Shown here piece by piece: positions 30,748 through 39,498 of a stretch of DNA of 52,445 bases. A program made the translations under genes and the position numbers. The notes under the pieces were generated by a model. The model made no database searches, was not told the DNA's origin, and was given only the letters and a program-made list of their open reading frames with translations. The DNA comes from Patescibacteria group bacterium (GTDB taxonomy: Bacteria; Patescibacteriota; Patescibacteriia; Magasanikbacterales; GWA2-37-8). The stretch spans positions 1 through 52,445 of the forward strand of contig JAQTYG010000007.1 in assembly GCA_028688375.1 (NCBI GenBank), in the 5' to 3' direction. How positions within the stretch are numbered: the first letter of the stretch is position 1; every line of letters begins with the position of its first letter.

Positions 30748-30894
30748 GAATTTTTAAACAAGGTATTCTACCAATCCCGACGTCCGCCTTTAAGCGGAGT
30801 CGGGACCCCGACCTCCGACTTTACGTCGGAGCGTCGAGGCTGAGTTTACCCCGCAGCGTCCCGCTCAGCAGGACTGCTTCGGGGCTACAACGGC
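30737..30894. repeat. Palindromic insert bounded by 11-bp copies of the tRNA-Thr 5' end
   Basis: GCTACAACGGC occurs at 30737-30747 (tRNA-Thr 5' end, complement) and again at 30884-30894, where it encodes the last codons and stop of the TPR gene. The 136 bp between contain the R2 palindrome (30776-30840; core GTCGGGACCCCGACC as in dnaK) and a CCGCAGCGTCCCGCTCAGC segment. No gene is present in it. Confidence 0.78.
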
Positions 30895-31790
30895 ATCTTC
30901 TCTATCTTTTCCTTAAACTCATTTAGCTTGTGATTTTCCGGGTTTACCAGGCGGAGTTCCTCAAAATTCTTTTCCGCCAGCGTTTTATTCCCGCATATTA
31001 TAGCAGTTTCTATTAACAAGTCAAGATACTTGGGGTTCTTGGGTTCCAGCTCCACCGCCTGGGCGATGGCCTCCAGCGCGATATCCGGCTGGTCGCTTTT
31101 TCGCAATAATTCCGCCAGATGATAAAACCGCGGAGAGAGCGAATCGTTAATTACTGTCGCCTGTTCATAATATTGGATCGCCTCTTCGGTCCTCCCCCGC
31201 TCTTCGGCAATTTCACCCAATTTTACCAATAAATTATCGTCCGACGGCAACAATTTGCTCAAAAAAGCATAGGTCTGAAAAGCTTCGTCCACCGCCCCTT
31301 TGGCCATGTAAGTATCGGCCAAACCGCGGTAAGCCGGCACGGATTTTTTATCCAATTTAATGGCGGCGATATATAGCTCCTCGGCTTTGTCAAAATTACT
31401 TTGCAAAACATGATTTTCCGCCTGCTGTAGCAACTCGCCGATCTGATATTCTTTTTCTCCGGCCGGCATGGCTTTTACTTTTGTTCGGTGCTTCAATAAT
31501 TCTTCGTAATGCAAAAGTTTTTCTATTCGGCCGACATAGACCCGAAATTTCGCTTGCAATTTGCCCCACAGATCAACCAACGGAACCATTTTTTCCGCCC
31601 AAATTTTTTCCGCTTTTTTCCCGCGAGCTTCCAGCCGTCGGCTCAACAGCTCGCGCTTCTTTTTATTTTCCTGCTCTTCGGATAAATTATCCAAATCAAG
31701 ATTGGCCACTTGCGGAAATTTCCGCGTGGCAACCACCGCGACCACGACGAGCGCGGTGACAATAATGGCAAGAAAAATAAAATTATACAT
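30885..31790 (-). CDS. Membrane-anchored TPR protein
   Basis: A 301-residue protein with one N-terminal membrane helix (FIFLAIIVTALVVVAVVATR), a basic helical linker (~35-110) and four to five TPR repeats (~125-290), e.g. AEELYIAAIKLDKKSVPAYRGLADTYMAKG and EEAIQYYEQATVINDSLSPRFYHLAELL in parts. It probably scaffolds protein assemblies at the cytoplasmic membrane face. The gene is last in the glyS-M16-tpiA operon, 2 nt after tpiA. Its final codons (MPL, stop) come from a duplicated tRNA-Thr 5' end. Confidence 0.9.
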   Translation of the reverse strand: MYNFIFLAIIVTALVVVAVVATRKFPQVANLDLDNLSEEQENKKKRELLSRRLEARGKKAEKIWAEKMVPLVDLWGKLQAKFRVYVGRIEKLLHYEELLKHRTKVKAMPAGEKEYQIGELLQQAENHVLQSNFDKAEELYIAAIKLDKKSVPAYRGLADTYMAKGAVDEAFQTYAFLSKLLPSDDNLLVKLGEIAEERGRTEEAIQYYEQATVINDSLSPRFYHLAELLRKSDQPDIALEAIAQAVELEPKNPKYLDLLIETAIICGNKTLAEKNFEELRLVNPENHKLNEFKEKIEKMPL

Positions 31791-31792
31791 AT

Positions 31793-32557
31793 TTACGCTT
31801 TGGCTAATTCACCGGCGCGTTTGATGATCTCGCTGAAACTATCCAGCTGGGCCGAGGCATGGCCGATCAACACACCATCGGTCAGCGGACCGATTAAATA
31901 GTCCGCCACGTTGGCCGGTCGGACACTGCCGCCGTAAAGAATTTTGCAATCCACTTTAGGCAAAAGCGCGGTGACAATTTTAGAAATTTTTCCATGCATG
32001 CGCTCGGCCTCGCCCGGGGCGCAAGCGTCACCGGTGCCAATGGCCCAAACCGGTTCATAGGCGATAAAAATTTTCGCGTCGGCGCCCACGGCTAATTTAT
32101 CCAAAGCGGAACGCAATTGAATTTCCACCACTTCTTCGGTTTTGTCCGCTCGGCGTTCCTCGGCGGTTTCGCCGACGCAAATTACCGGCGTTAAACCGAC
32201 CGCCAAAGCCGCTTCCAATTTTTGCCGTACTTCGTGATTGGTTTCGTTAAAAATATGACGCCGTTCAGAATGACCGATTAACGCGTATTCACAGCCGGCT
32301 TCTTTAAACATATTGACCGATACCTCGCCGGTAAAACCGCCTTTATCCACCCAATAGGCGTTTTGCGCGCCGACGGCCAAACCGACGTCTTTCAACACTT
32401 GCCCAACCGGATAAAGCGCCAAAGCGCTGGGGAAAACGGCAATTTTGATTTGCTCCGAATTTTTTTTGGCTTGAGCCGCCAGCGCGTTGGCCAAAATATT
32501 GCTCTCGTCAAAATCAAGATACATTTTCCAGTTGGCAAAAAGATGGATGGTTTTCAT
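31793..32557 (-). CDS. tpiA: Triosephosphate isomerase
   Basis: A 254-residue glycolytic enzyme that interconverts dihydroxyacetone phosphate and glyceraldehyde 3-phosphate. Catalytic features are NWKMY (Asn, Lys), the electrophilic His in YALIGHSERRHIF, the catalytic Glu in FIAYEPVWAIGTG (loop 6 follows), and the phosphate-binding ILYGGSVRPANV. Normal length. A 26-bp R1 repeat sits 8 bp upstream of its start, between it and the M16 peptidase gene. Confidence 0.98.
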   Translation of the reverse strand: MKTIHLFANWKMYLDFDESNILANALAAQAKKNSEQIKIAVFPSALALYPVGQVLKDVGLAVGAQNAYWVDKGGFTGEVSVNMFKEAGCEYALIGHSERRHIFNETNHEVRQKLEAALAVGLTPVICVGETAEERRADKTEEVVEIQLRSALDKLAVGADAKIFIAYEPVWAIGTGDACAPGEAERMHGKISKIVTALLPKVDCKILYGGSVRPANVADYLIGPLTDGVLIGHASAQLDSFSEIIKRAGELAKA

Positions 32558-32565
32558 ATTCGAAT

Positions 32566-32591
32566 GGATTCCCGCTTTCGCGGGAATGACA
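32566..32591. repeat. 26-bp palindromic repeat (family R1)
   Basis: Same TTCCCGC/GCGGGAA hairpin with GGA and TGACA flanks as in grpE; intergenic here, between the M16 stop and the tpiA start. Confidence 0.9.
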
Positions 32592-32594
32592 AGG

Positions 32595-33869
32595 TTAATT
32601 TAACAATTTGACAATTTTAGTCTTATCCAATGGGCTGATAACAGCCACTCGCGCTTGTTCCGGTTTAAAAATCTGCGCCGCGATTTTTTTGACTTCACCC
32701 AATGTTACTTTTTTTATTTTTTTAAGCGCCTCTTCATAAGTTTCCACTTTAGACGCGAACCAGAACTTTTCCGCAAACCAATCAGCTTGCGCGCTGGAAT
32801 CTTCCATTGTTAGGGCCAACGTGCCGGCCAAATTATTTTTAGCGTCTTCCAGTTCTTTTTTGGACACTAATTGCGCTGTTATTTTCGCACATTCGGCAAA
32901 AATTACATCAAAGGCCTGTTTGAGCCGGCCGACGTCCAAACCGGCGGAAATAGTTACGGCGCCAACATCTCGGTGGGCAAAAGAAGAGGCTCGGATGCGA
33001 TAGGCCAATCCCCTTTTTTCGCGCACTTCCACGAACAAACGCGAGCTCATACCGGCGCCTAAAATGGTCAGCATCACGGCGATGGCATAACGGCGCGGGT
33101 CGTTGTACTTCAACCCGGGAAAACCAATCAGCACATGCGCCTGGTCTATTTTTCTTTTTTGCGCGGATACTCTTTGCGCCAGAGATTTTTTTCCGGACCA
33201 ATTAAATTTAATATAATCATCTTTGCCGATTTTTGCCGTCGCCCGAGTCACGCCAAAATATTTTTGCGCTAATTTATTTATGTCTTTCCCGATATTGCCG
33301 GCGGCTACCAGCACCATATTGGCTGGCGCGTAGGCATCCTTGTAATATTTCCAAAGCTCGGCCCGGCTCATCTTTTTGATGCCGTTTATCGTGCCAGCGA
33401 TATCCCAGCCAAGCGGACGATCGCCGAACATCAGCGCGTCAAACAACCGGTCCACCGCCATGGAGGGATTATCTTCATACATTTTTATCTCTTCAATAAT
33501 CACGCCCTTTTCTTTGGCTATTTCTTCGGCCTCAAATTTAGAATTAAACAGCATGTCCGAAAGGATATCCAAAGCCAGTGCGCGTTTAGCGCCGTCAATT
33601 TTTATATAATAACCGGTATAATCTTTGTTGGTGAAAGCGTTGAATTGCGCCCCAACCGCGTCCAACTCGCGCGAAATATGCAAGGTGGTCGGTCGTTTGG
33701 CCGTGCCCTTAAACATTAGATGTTCCACAAAGTGCGAGGCGCCGTTTATCTTTTTATTTTCATAGCGCGAACCAACGGGCACCATCACCAAAAAAGTGGC
33801 CGCTTTGGTGCCACCAACAGGTACGGAGACAAAATTAAGCCCGTTTTTTAACGTTTTAACTTTCGGCAT
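32595..33869 (-). CDS. M16 family zinc metallopeptidase (processing-peptidase-like)
   Basis: A 424-residue pitrilysin-family protease. The inverted zinc motif HxxEH is present in ASHFVEHLMFKGT (~45-57), with the distal Glu in EEIKMYEDNPSMAVD (~125). The second domain has the family RxxxGxxY-like EKRGLAYRIRASS (~290). Related to YmxG/PqqL and mitochondrial processing peptidase beta; it degrades or processes peptides inside a closed chamber. Substrate unknown. Located 3 nt after an 84-aa gene in the glyS operon. Confidence 0.95.
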   Translation of the reverse strand: MPKVKTLKNGLNFVSVPVGGTKAATFLVMVPVGSRYENKKINGASHFVEHLMFKGTAKRPTTLHISRELDAVGAQFNAFTNKDYTGYYIKIDGAKRALALDILSDMLFNSKFEAEEIAKEKGVIIEEIKMYEDNPSMAVDRLFDALMFGDRPLGWDIAGTINGIKKMSRAELWKYYKDAYAPANMVLVAAGNIGKDINKLAQKYFGVTRATAKIGKDDYIKFNWSGKKSLAQRVSAQKRKIDQAHVLIGFPGLKYNDPRRYAIAVMLTILGAGMSSRLFVEVREKRGLAYRIRASSFAHRDVGAVTISAGLDVGRLKQAFDVIFAECAKITAQLVSKKELEDAKNNLAGTLALTMEDSSAQADWFAEKFWFASKVETYEEALKKIKKVTLGEVKKIAAQIFKPEQARVAVISPLDKTKIVKLLN

Positions 33870-33872
33870 AAC

Positions 33873-34127
33873 TTATGATTGCAATGAAGGAAATTTTTTC
33901 TGTTCTTTCAAGCGTCGCAACAAATCTTTCGCGGCTTCGACTTCTCCTTCTTTTACGTTTGCTCTATACGGCAAATCGTACATCAACAATTCTTCCACCT
34001 TGGCTATGTGATCGTCCAAACTCATCGTGCTTTCCGCCTGTTCTAAAGCCGATGAATCTTGTCTGCCCGTATGAAACCGACTCAACAATTCTCCGCTCCT
34101 CTCCCCTCCTAAATTTTTATCTGGCAT
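33873..34127 (-). CDS. Small hypothetical protein between glyS and M16 peptidase
   Basis: An 84-residue, charged and probably helical protein (SLDDHIAKVEELLMYDLPYRANVKEGEVEAAKDLLRRL in parts). It has no membrane segment, cysteines or known motif. It is kept as a gene because it fills the gap between two genes with 4-nt and 3-nt spacings on the same strand. Function unknown. Confidence 0.68.
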   Translation of the reverse strand: MPDKNLGGERSGELLSRFHTGRQDSSALEQAESTMSLDDHIAKVEELLMYDLPYRANVKEGEVEAAKDLLRRLKEQKKFPSLQS

Positions 34128-34131
34128 ATAT

Positions 34132-35505
34132 TTAATTATTATATTTATCTTTTAAATATTCCACGACATTTTTTATCGCTATTCGCTCCTGCTTCATCGT
34201 GTCGCGGTCGCGCACGGTCACCTTTTTATCTTCCAAAGAATCAAAATCAACAGTAATGCAATACGGCGTGCCGATTTCATCCTGCCGGCGGTAGCGCTTG
34301 CCAATGCTTTGGGTTTCATCATAATCAACCATAAAATGTTGACGTAATTCCTGCGCCAGGGGTTTACTCACTTTGGCCAGCTCTTCTTTTTTGGATAGGG
34401 GCAATACCGCCACCTGATACGGCGCCAAGTGTTTGGGAAATTTCATCACCACGCGTTTTTCCGTTTCACCCTCCTCCGACGTAGGGGCGTCTTCTTCATA
34501 ATATGCTTCGAGCAAGGCCACCAGTAACATGCGGTCAATGCCGAAAGACGGTTCAATCACATGCGGTAAAAACTTTTCGTTTGTCTCCGGGTCGGTATAG
34601 TGCAAATCCTGTCCGCTAACTTTTTCATGGCGACTCAGATCAAAATCCGTGCGGTAAGCGATACCATGCAATTCTTTCACCCCAAACGGATATTTGTATT
34701 CAACATCCACTGTGCGCTTGCTGTAATGAGCGCGCTCACCGTCGGGAATCTCGTGCCAAACCAGATTATCCATATCCACCTGCATAATGTCGCGCCACCA
34801 GCGTTTTATTTCACCCAGCCACATCTCAAAGACCTTTTCCCAGTCATTCGGGTGGATGAAATACTCAAACTCGGCGATTTCAAATTCACGGGTGCGGAAA
34901 ATAAAATTGCCGGTGGTAATTTCATTGCGGAAACATTTGCCGATTTGGGCGATGCCAAACGGCAACCGGCGGCGCGTGACCGATTGGATATTTTTAAAAT
35001 TTATAAACATACTGCCGGCGGTTTCCGGACGCAGATAAACCGTGGTGGAGCTGTCTTCGGTGGTGCCGAGAAATGTTTTCAGCATCAAATTGAACGCTTT
35101 CGGTTCGGTCAGTTTGCCGTCGCAATCCGGACAGGTTACTTCGGCCGGGACTTTCACCTGCTCCTTGTCATATTTCGGCGTAATGCCTTTGGCTTCGAGC
35201 AGGTGGTCAATGCGAAAACGATGATGGCATTTTTTACATTCCACCAATTCGTCGCTGAAATTTTCCAAATGGCCCGAGGCCTCCCAGACCCGCGGATTCA
35301 TGATAATGGCCGCATCAAGCGGCACCATATCTTCGCGTTCCTGCACAAAAAATTTCCACCAGGCGTTCTTGATGTTTTGTTTCAGCAAATGGCCGAGCGG
35401 GCCGTAATCCCAACTATTGGCCAAACCGCCATAAATTTCCGAGCCGGGAAAAACAAAACCGCGCCTCTTACATAAGGAAACTATTGTGTCTAAGGAAACG
35501 GGCAT
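34132..35505 (-). CDS. glyS: Glycyl-tRNA synthetase (dimeric, eukaryote/archaeal-like type)
   Basis: A 457-residue class II aminoacyl-tRNA synthetase of the alpha2 GlyRS type. Motif 1 lies in the GGLANSWDYGPLG region with Gly-binding GSEIYGG; motif 2 is FRNEITTGNFIFRTREFEIAEFE in parts (FRNE, REFE); motif 3 is EPSFGIDRMLLVALLEAY. A zinc-type insertion carries CKKCHHRF and CPDCDGKL. The C-terminal anticodon-binding domain has YQVAVLPLSKKEEL. Normal length. First gene of a compact operon: glyS, 84-aa gene, M16, tpiA, TPR. Confidence 0.97.
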   Translation of the reverse strand: MPVSLDTIVSLCKRRGFVFPGSEIYGGLANSWDYGPLGHLLKQNIKNAWWKFFVQEREDMVPLDAAIIMNPRVWEASGHLENFSDELVECKKCHHRFRIDHLLEAKGITPKYDKEQVKVPAEVTCPDCDGKLTEPKAFNLMLKTFLGTTEDSSTTVYLRPETAGSMFINFKNIQSVTRRRLPFGIAQIGKCFRNEITTGNFIFRTREFEIAEFEYFIHPNDWEKVFEMWLGEIKRWWRDIMQVDMDNLVWHEIPDGERAHYSKRTVDVEYKYPFGVKELHGIAYRTDFDLSRHEKVSGQDLHYTDPETNEKFLPHVIEPSFGIDRMLLVALLEAYYEEDAPTSEEGETEKRVVMKFPKHLAPYQVAVLPLSKKEELAKVSKPLAQELRQHFMVDYDETQSIGKRYRRQDEIGTPYCITVDFDSLEDKKVTVRDRDTMKQERIAIKNVVEYLKDKYNN

Positions 35506-35520
35506 ACTGAAAATTTAATT

Positions 35521-35656
35521 TTTTTGAATAATAACAATTAATGTCAAATTACCAATTCCCAATTTCCAATCAAATCCAAAACCGATAATGTCAAAACCGA
35601 TTTGGATTTTTGATTTTGAGCTTGATTTGACATTGGAAATTGGATATTGGAAATTA
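35521..35656. repeat. AT-rich dyad repeat upstream of glyS
   Basis: Inverted repeat of CCAATTTCCAAT-type words and AAACCGAT/ATCGGTTTT-like arms (e.g. CCAAAACCGAT against AAACCGATTTGG). Similar ATTTCCAATT dyads lie at 47440-47568 and 47963-48090. No gene inside. Confidence 0.65.
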
Positions 35657-36205
35657 TTACACCGGGTTTATTTCTTGTTCTTTTTTCTCGCCGATTTGTT
35701 TGATTTGTTCGTTCATTTCTTTCACTAGTTTTTCCAACTCTTCCTGCAAACGATATTTTTCGTCTTCGGTCACATCGCCGTCTTTTTCTCCGCTGTTAAT
35801 CAGCTCGCGCACATCTTCGCGCACTTTGCGCACCGAAATGCGGGCGTTTTCCAATTTCTGATGCAGTACTTTAATTAACTCTTGTCGGCGTTCCACCGTC
35901 AATTCCGGCAAACATAGCCGAATCAAACGGCCGTCATTCACTGGATTAATGCCCAACCCGGAATCGCGAATCCCCTTTTCCACCGCCGCCATCAAACTTT
36001 TGTCCCACGGGTCAATATTCAGCGTTTTCGGGTCGCCGATGGAAATAGAAGCAACCGCCTTTAATGGCTGGCGCGAACCATAAGCCTCAACCAGAATATC
36101 TTCCACCATAGCCGAGGAAGCGCGACCGGTGCGCAAGCCGGAAATGTCTTGTTTCAAGAAATCAATCGCCTTAACAAAATCTTGTTTGAAATCATTAATA
36201 TTCAT
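35657..36205 (-). CDS. frr: Ribosome recycling factor
   Basis: A 182-residue factor that with EF-G splits post-termination ribosomes. Family features: LRTGRASSAMVEDILVEAYGS, PLKAVASISIGDPKTLNIDPWDKSLMAAVEKGIRDSGLGINPVNDG in parts, LTVERRQELIKVL, and the C-terminal helix DEKYRLQEELEKLVKEM. Normal length. It stands 6 nt after the BNR lipoprotein gene. Confidence 0.97.
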   Translation of the reverse strand: MNINDFKQDFVKAIDFLKQDISGLRTGRASSAMVEDILVEAYGSRQPLKAVASISIGDPKTLNIDPWDKSLMAAVEKGIRDSGLGINPVNDGRLIRLCLPELTVERRQELIKVLHQKLENARISVRKVREDVRELINSGEKDGDVTEDEKYRLQEELEKLVKEMNEQIKQIGEKKEQEINPV

Positions 36206-36211
36206 AATTTT

Positions 36212-37297
36212 TTAATTCAGCAAAGTAAAGCCCATCAGCAGCACACTATCATTTACCGTATGCACTTTTATCGCCGCCGGAATGGTGTTGGTGGGCAATT
36301 TTTTCGTCACCCAAGTCACACCGCCATCCGTGCTTTTGTAAAAAGTGGAATTGATGTGCGCATTTTTCTCACCGAGAATCGTGCCAGTATAATAAATTTC
36401 TTTTTGATTTTTCGGATTAACGGCAAAACCGTAAATCGCCACCGCGCCGGGCGGGGTCAACAGTTTCATATCCGTCCAAGTAACGCCGGCGTCGTCCGAG
36501 CGCAAAATGCCGTACTTGCTCACCCAAAACAAACTGTTTTTCTGCGCCGGATTAATTAAAATGCGATAAAACGTTTTGCTGTCGTTGAATTTCTTCATTC
36601 CCTCGCGCAAATCAACCCAGGTCGCGCCGTTGTCATCGGTGCGGTAAAGACCGGACCGATAAGTGGCCACGTAAACGCGCGTAGTAGTGGCGGCGCGGTC
36701 CACCGCCAAATCCTGTAATTGCAGATTAAACCGTTTCACCACCTGCCAGCCGCGCCCTTCATCTCGGCTGATTAAAATATCTCCGTTCAATTCCGCGCCC
36801 CAAATTATTTTTTTATTATCAAAAATTCCGATGTCCAGCGCCACCAAACGCTCGCCGGTGCGCGTTTCATTGAACACTTGTTCCCAGGTGCGCGCGCAAT
36901 CAATCGTTTTATAAACACGCGGACCGTCACTGGCGTAAATGGTGCATTTGTCTTTCGGGTCAACCACTAAGGCGTAAATAAACTTGCCGTTCATAAACGG
37001 CACGGCTTGCCAGCTGTCGCCGTTGTTATAGGTGTAATAAAGTCCCTGCCCGCGCGTGGCCAGATAAAAGGCGTTCGGGTCGCTTGGGTCGTCAAAAATA
37101 CGGTAGGTGCGAACGCCGGAAATTGATTTTACGCCCTGGGATGTCGGCAAGGCATTGATTTGCGTCCATTTTTCGCCTTTATCCGCGGAACGAAACACAC
37201 CCATCGGCCCGACAGCCGCCTGTTGGGTGATACAGCTCGCGCCGGTGAAAACCAGAAGACAAACGGCACCCAAAACGATAAATATTTTTTTATGCAT
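36212..37297 (-). CDS. Lipoprotein with BNR/YCF48-like beta-propeller
   Basis: A 361-residue lipoprotein (ATG 37297; lipobox FTGASC). The mature protein consists of repeated propeller blades with Asp-box-like motifs: GVFRSADKGEKWTQI, YYTYNNGDSWQAV, LISRDEGRGWQVV, LYRTDDNGATWVDL, ILRSDDAGVTWTDM and STDGGVTWVTK. This matches the sortilin/YCF48/BNR superfamily. Such proteins usually bind other proteins or sugars outside the cell; no catalytic residue can be assigned. A longer frame begins at 37330, but the signal peptide fits the internal ATG. Confidence 0.9.
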   Translation of the reverse strand: MHKKIFIVLGAVCLLVFTGASCITQQAAVGPMGVFRSADKGEKWTQINALPTSQGVKSISGVRTYRIFDDPSDPNAFYLATRGQGLYYTYNNGDSWQAVPFMNGKFIYALVVDPKDKCTIYASDGPRVYKTIDCARTWEQVFNETRTGERLVALDIGIFDNKKIIWGAELNGDILISRDEGRGWQVVKRFNLQLQDLAVDRAATTTRVYVATYRSGLYRTDDNGATWVDLREGMKKFNDSKTFYRILINPAQKNSLFWVSKYGILRSDDAGVTWTDMKLLTPPGAVAIYGFAVNPKNQKEIYYTGTILGEKNAHINSTFYKSTDGGVTWVTKKLPTNTIPAAIKVHTVNDSVLLMGFTLLN

Positions 37298-37320
37298 AAA
37301 TTTTCTGTCATCCTGATTTT

Positions 37321-37400
37321 TTTCTGTCATCCTGAACTTGTTTCAGGATCCCGTGGGATGCCGAAATAAATTCGGCATGACAGTAAATTCAGAATGACAA
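37321..37400. repeat. Short mosaic repeats
   Basis: CTGAAC-TTG-TTTCAG and ATGCCGAA/TTCGGCAT hairpins with GTCAT/ATGAC ends, related to the repeats at 43260-43420. Confidence 0.65.
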
Positions 37401-37403
37401 TTG

Positions 37404-38306
37404 TTAAATTTTTAGTAAAACTTGTTCAATTAAAAGCCGCGGATGAATATTGGCGCCGAGCATCTGTTGCGCGTTTCTCAAAGAATCAATGACGCTGGCA
37501 ATTTTTTTAGCGCCGTTTTTTTCCGGCCGCGTCAAAAGTTCACTCCGCCAAAACATAATCCACAAATCCAATATTTTTCTCAACCGGTCGCGGCCGCGGA
37601 TGGCGTCTTCTTTGTCGCCGAACAAATCTTCCACCGCCGCCAGTTTGATGTAAAAAGGACTGTGGTTAATTTTTTTCCAACGCGCCAACTCGCTTTCGTA
37701 TTCTTCCAACGCGCCTTCTTCGTTTAACAATCCGATCGCCCGCCCCGGACGCCCCCAGGCGGCTGACGCGGCTTTGGCGGAGATTTCTTCAGCGTGGCCG
37801 AGTTCGGCCAGCCCGGCTAAAATTTCGCTCTCCGACACCAAAGTAAATTCCATGGTCTGACAGCGCGAACGTACAGTCGCCGGCAATTCTTTGGCATTAG
37901 TGGTTAAAAGAAAAATCAAACTGTGCTCCACCGACTCTTCAAGCATTTTCAACAGCGCGTTGGCCGCTTCTTCATTTATTCTTTCCGCTTCGTCAATCAC
38001 CACCGCTTTCACTCCGCCCAGCCACGAACGATTGCGCAAAAAATCATTTACCGTTCTGGCTTGCGCGATGGAAATATCTTTTTTCAACCGGCCTTTTTTT
38101 TCGTCCACTTCTCTTTCCAGATAAAAAAAGTCCGGATGCGTCAACAACTTGTCCGGCTCGGTTTTAAGGGCTTTGGCCGCCAAATGCTTGGCGACCGTTC
38201 TTTTGCCCACCTGGTCCGGACCGACAAAGCAATAAGCATGCGCTAAACTGTTTTGGGCCAGCGCCGTTTCCAGAAAATCAATGTTTTTGCGGTGGCCGAT
38301 TATCAT
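37404..38306 (-). CDS. holB: DNA polymerase III delta' subunit
   Basis: A 300-residue clamp-loader AAA+ protein. It has HAYCFVGPDQVGKRTVAKHLA (Walker A-like, GPDQVGKRT), VVIDEAERINEEAANALLKMLEE (Walker B-like and sensor), and LLTTNAKELPATVRSRCQTMEF with the SRC motif. The zinc module of longer DnaX/delta' proteins is absent. The Walker A is close to functional form, though bacterial delta' often does not hydrolyse ATP. It would load the sliding clamp together with DnaX and delta. Confidence 0.92.
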   Translation of the reverse strand: MIIGHRKNIDFLETALAQNSLAHAYCFVGPDQVGKRTVAKHLAAKALKTEPDKLLTHPDFFYLEREVDEKKGRLKKDISIAQARTVNDFLRNRSWLGGVKAVVIDEAERINEEAANALLKMLEESVEHSLIFLLTTNAKELPATVRSRCQTMEFTLVSESEILAGLAELGHAEEISAKAASAAWGRPGRAIGLLNEEGALEEYESELARWKKINHSPFYIKLAAVEDLFGDKEDAIRGRDRLRKILDLWIMFWRSELLTRPEKNGAKKIASVIDSLRNAQQMLGANIHPRLLIEQVLLKI

Positions 38307-38353
38307 CAGTAAAACATTAAAATATCGCTGTTTCTAAGCAAAGATATTTTACC

Positions 38354-39490
38354 TTATCGGCCGGCTTCTGACAAGGCCGACCAGGTCAGTTTGGCTGTGT
38401 TTTCCCAGGAAAAAGTCGCGGCTCTGGCCAGACCCAACGCCGCCATTTTTTGCCGTTCGTCTTGATTCGCGAAAATCCGCTCCAGGACAGAGGCAATTTG
38501 TTCCGGGGAATCGGCCGATACATAGAACACGGCATCTCCCCCCGCTTCAACCATACTATTGCCCTCGGAAGCAATCACCGGACAGCCGCAAGCCATGGCT
38601 TCCAACACCGGCAAACCAAAACCTTCGTATTTGGACGGGAAAACCAGCGCTTCGGCCAGATTATATAGTTTGGCGATGTCGGCTTTTGTACCCCAACCGG
38701 GCAAAATAATATCCGCTTTGTGGGGGCTGTGTTCTATTTCCGTCGCGACGTCTTTGTAACCAACTCCCGGAAATCCAACCAAAACCAATTGCGCTTCGTG
38801 TTTTTCTCTAAACAAATTAAAAGCGCGCACAATATTGGCTGTGTTCTTTTTTTCTTCCAACCGGCCGACGGAAATAAAAAACGGCTTGGTGATTTTAAAT
38901 CGCCCGAGAATTTCTTTCTTTGCTTCATCCGGCAGGTCAAACCGCCGATAAGAGAGAGAATCAAAACCAAGCGGCGTCACACGCACCCGACCAGTGTCAT
39001 AATTATACAAGCGTTTCAATTCGTTTTTGCTGAATTCTGACGGCGTTAAAATCAAACGCGCTTTTTTTAGAATTAATCTATTCATTAATTTTAAATACCA
39101 CCGACTGGCCCACCAGGCCGCTTTCGGGTCAACTTCAAACACACTATCGTGAATGGTGGCGACAACTTTTTCCGGACAAATTAACGGCAAAATTTGTGCC
39201 GGCGCGAAAAAAACATCCGGCGGACGATGTAAAAATTCCCACGAAAGACGTGTTTGCGTCCAACCCTTTCTCAATCGCCGTGGCAGTTTCTCCACCCAAG
39301 GCAAAACGCGCGGCTGCCAATTCGGCGGCAAATCAGACAACACGGGCAAAAGCGGCGTCTGGCTATACAAAATTACCCGCACATCGGCGGGTATATTTTT
39401 TTTAAGATGTTGAATTATTTGCCAACAATACTCTTCCACGCCGGTGCGTTTTTCTTTGTTGGCATGGCTGGCTTCAATGCCGATGATCAT
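38354..39490 (-). CDS. Glycosyltransferase, GT4 family (GT-B fold)
   Basis: A 378-residue glycosyltransferase. The C-terminal Rossmann domain is typical: FFISVGRLEEKKNTANIVRAF, LVLVGFPGVGY, and the donor-binding AEALVFPSKYEGFGLPVLEAMACGCPVIASEGNSMVEAGGDAVFY in parts (E-x7-E motif EGFGLPVLE). The N-terminus has GVEEYCWQII. It transfers a nucleotide-activated sugar to a cell-envelope acceptor; acceptor unknown. It follows the AT-rich island at 39.5-43 kb. Confidence 0.94.
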   Translation of the reverse strand: MIIGIEASHANKEKRTGVEEYCWQIIQHLKKNIPADVRVILYSQTPLLPVLSDLPPNWQPRVLPWVEKLPRRLRKGWTQTRLSWEFLHRPPDVFFAPAQILPLICPEKVVATIHDSVFEVDPKAAWWASRWYLKLMNRLILKKARLILTPSEFSKNELKRLYNYDTGRVRVTPLGFDSLSYRRFDLPDEAKKEILGRFKITKPFFISVGRLEEKKNTANIVRAFNLFREKHEAQLVLVGFPGVGYKDVATEIEHSPHKADIILPGWGTKADIAKLYNLAEALVFPSKYEGFGLPVLEAMACGCPVIASEGNSMVEAGGDAVFYVSADSPEQIASVLERIFANQDERQKMAALGLARAATFSWENTAKLTWSALSEAGR

Positions 39491-39498
39491 AAAAAAAA

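Noticed and set aside
34600-35475. A 291-codon plus-strand frame
   Set aside because: It lies wholly antisense to the clearly identified glycyl-tRNA synthetase gene.
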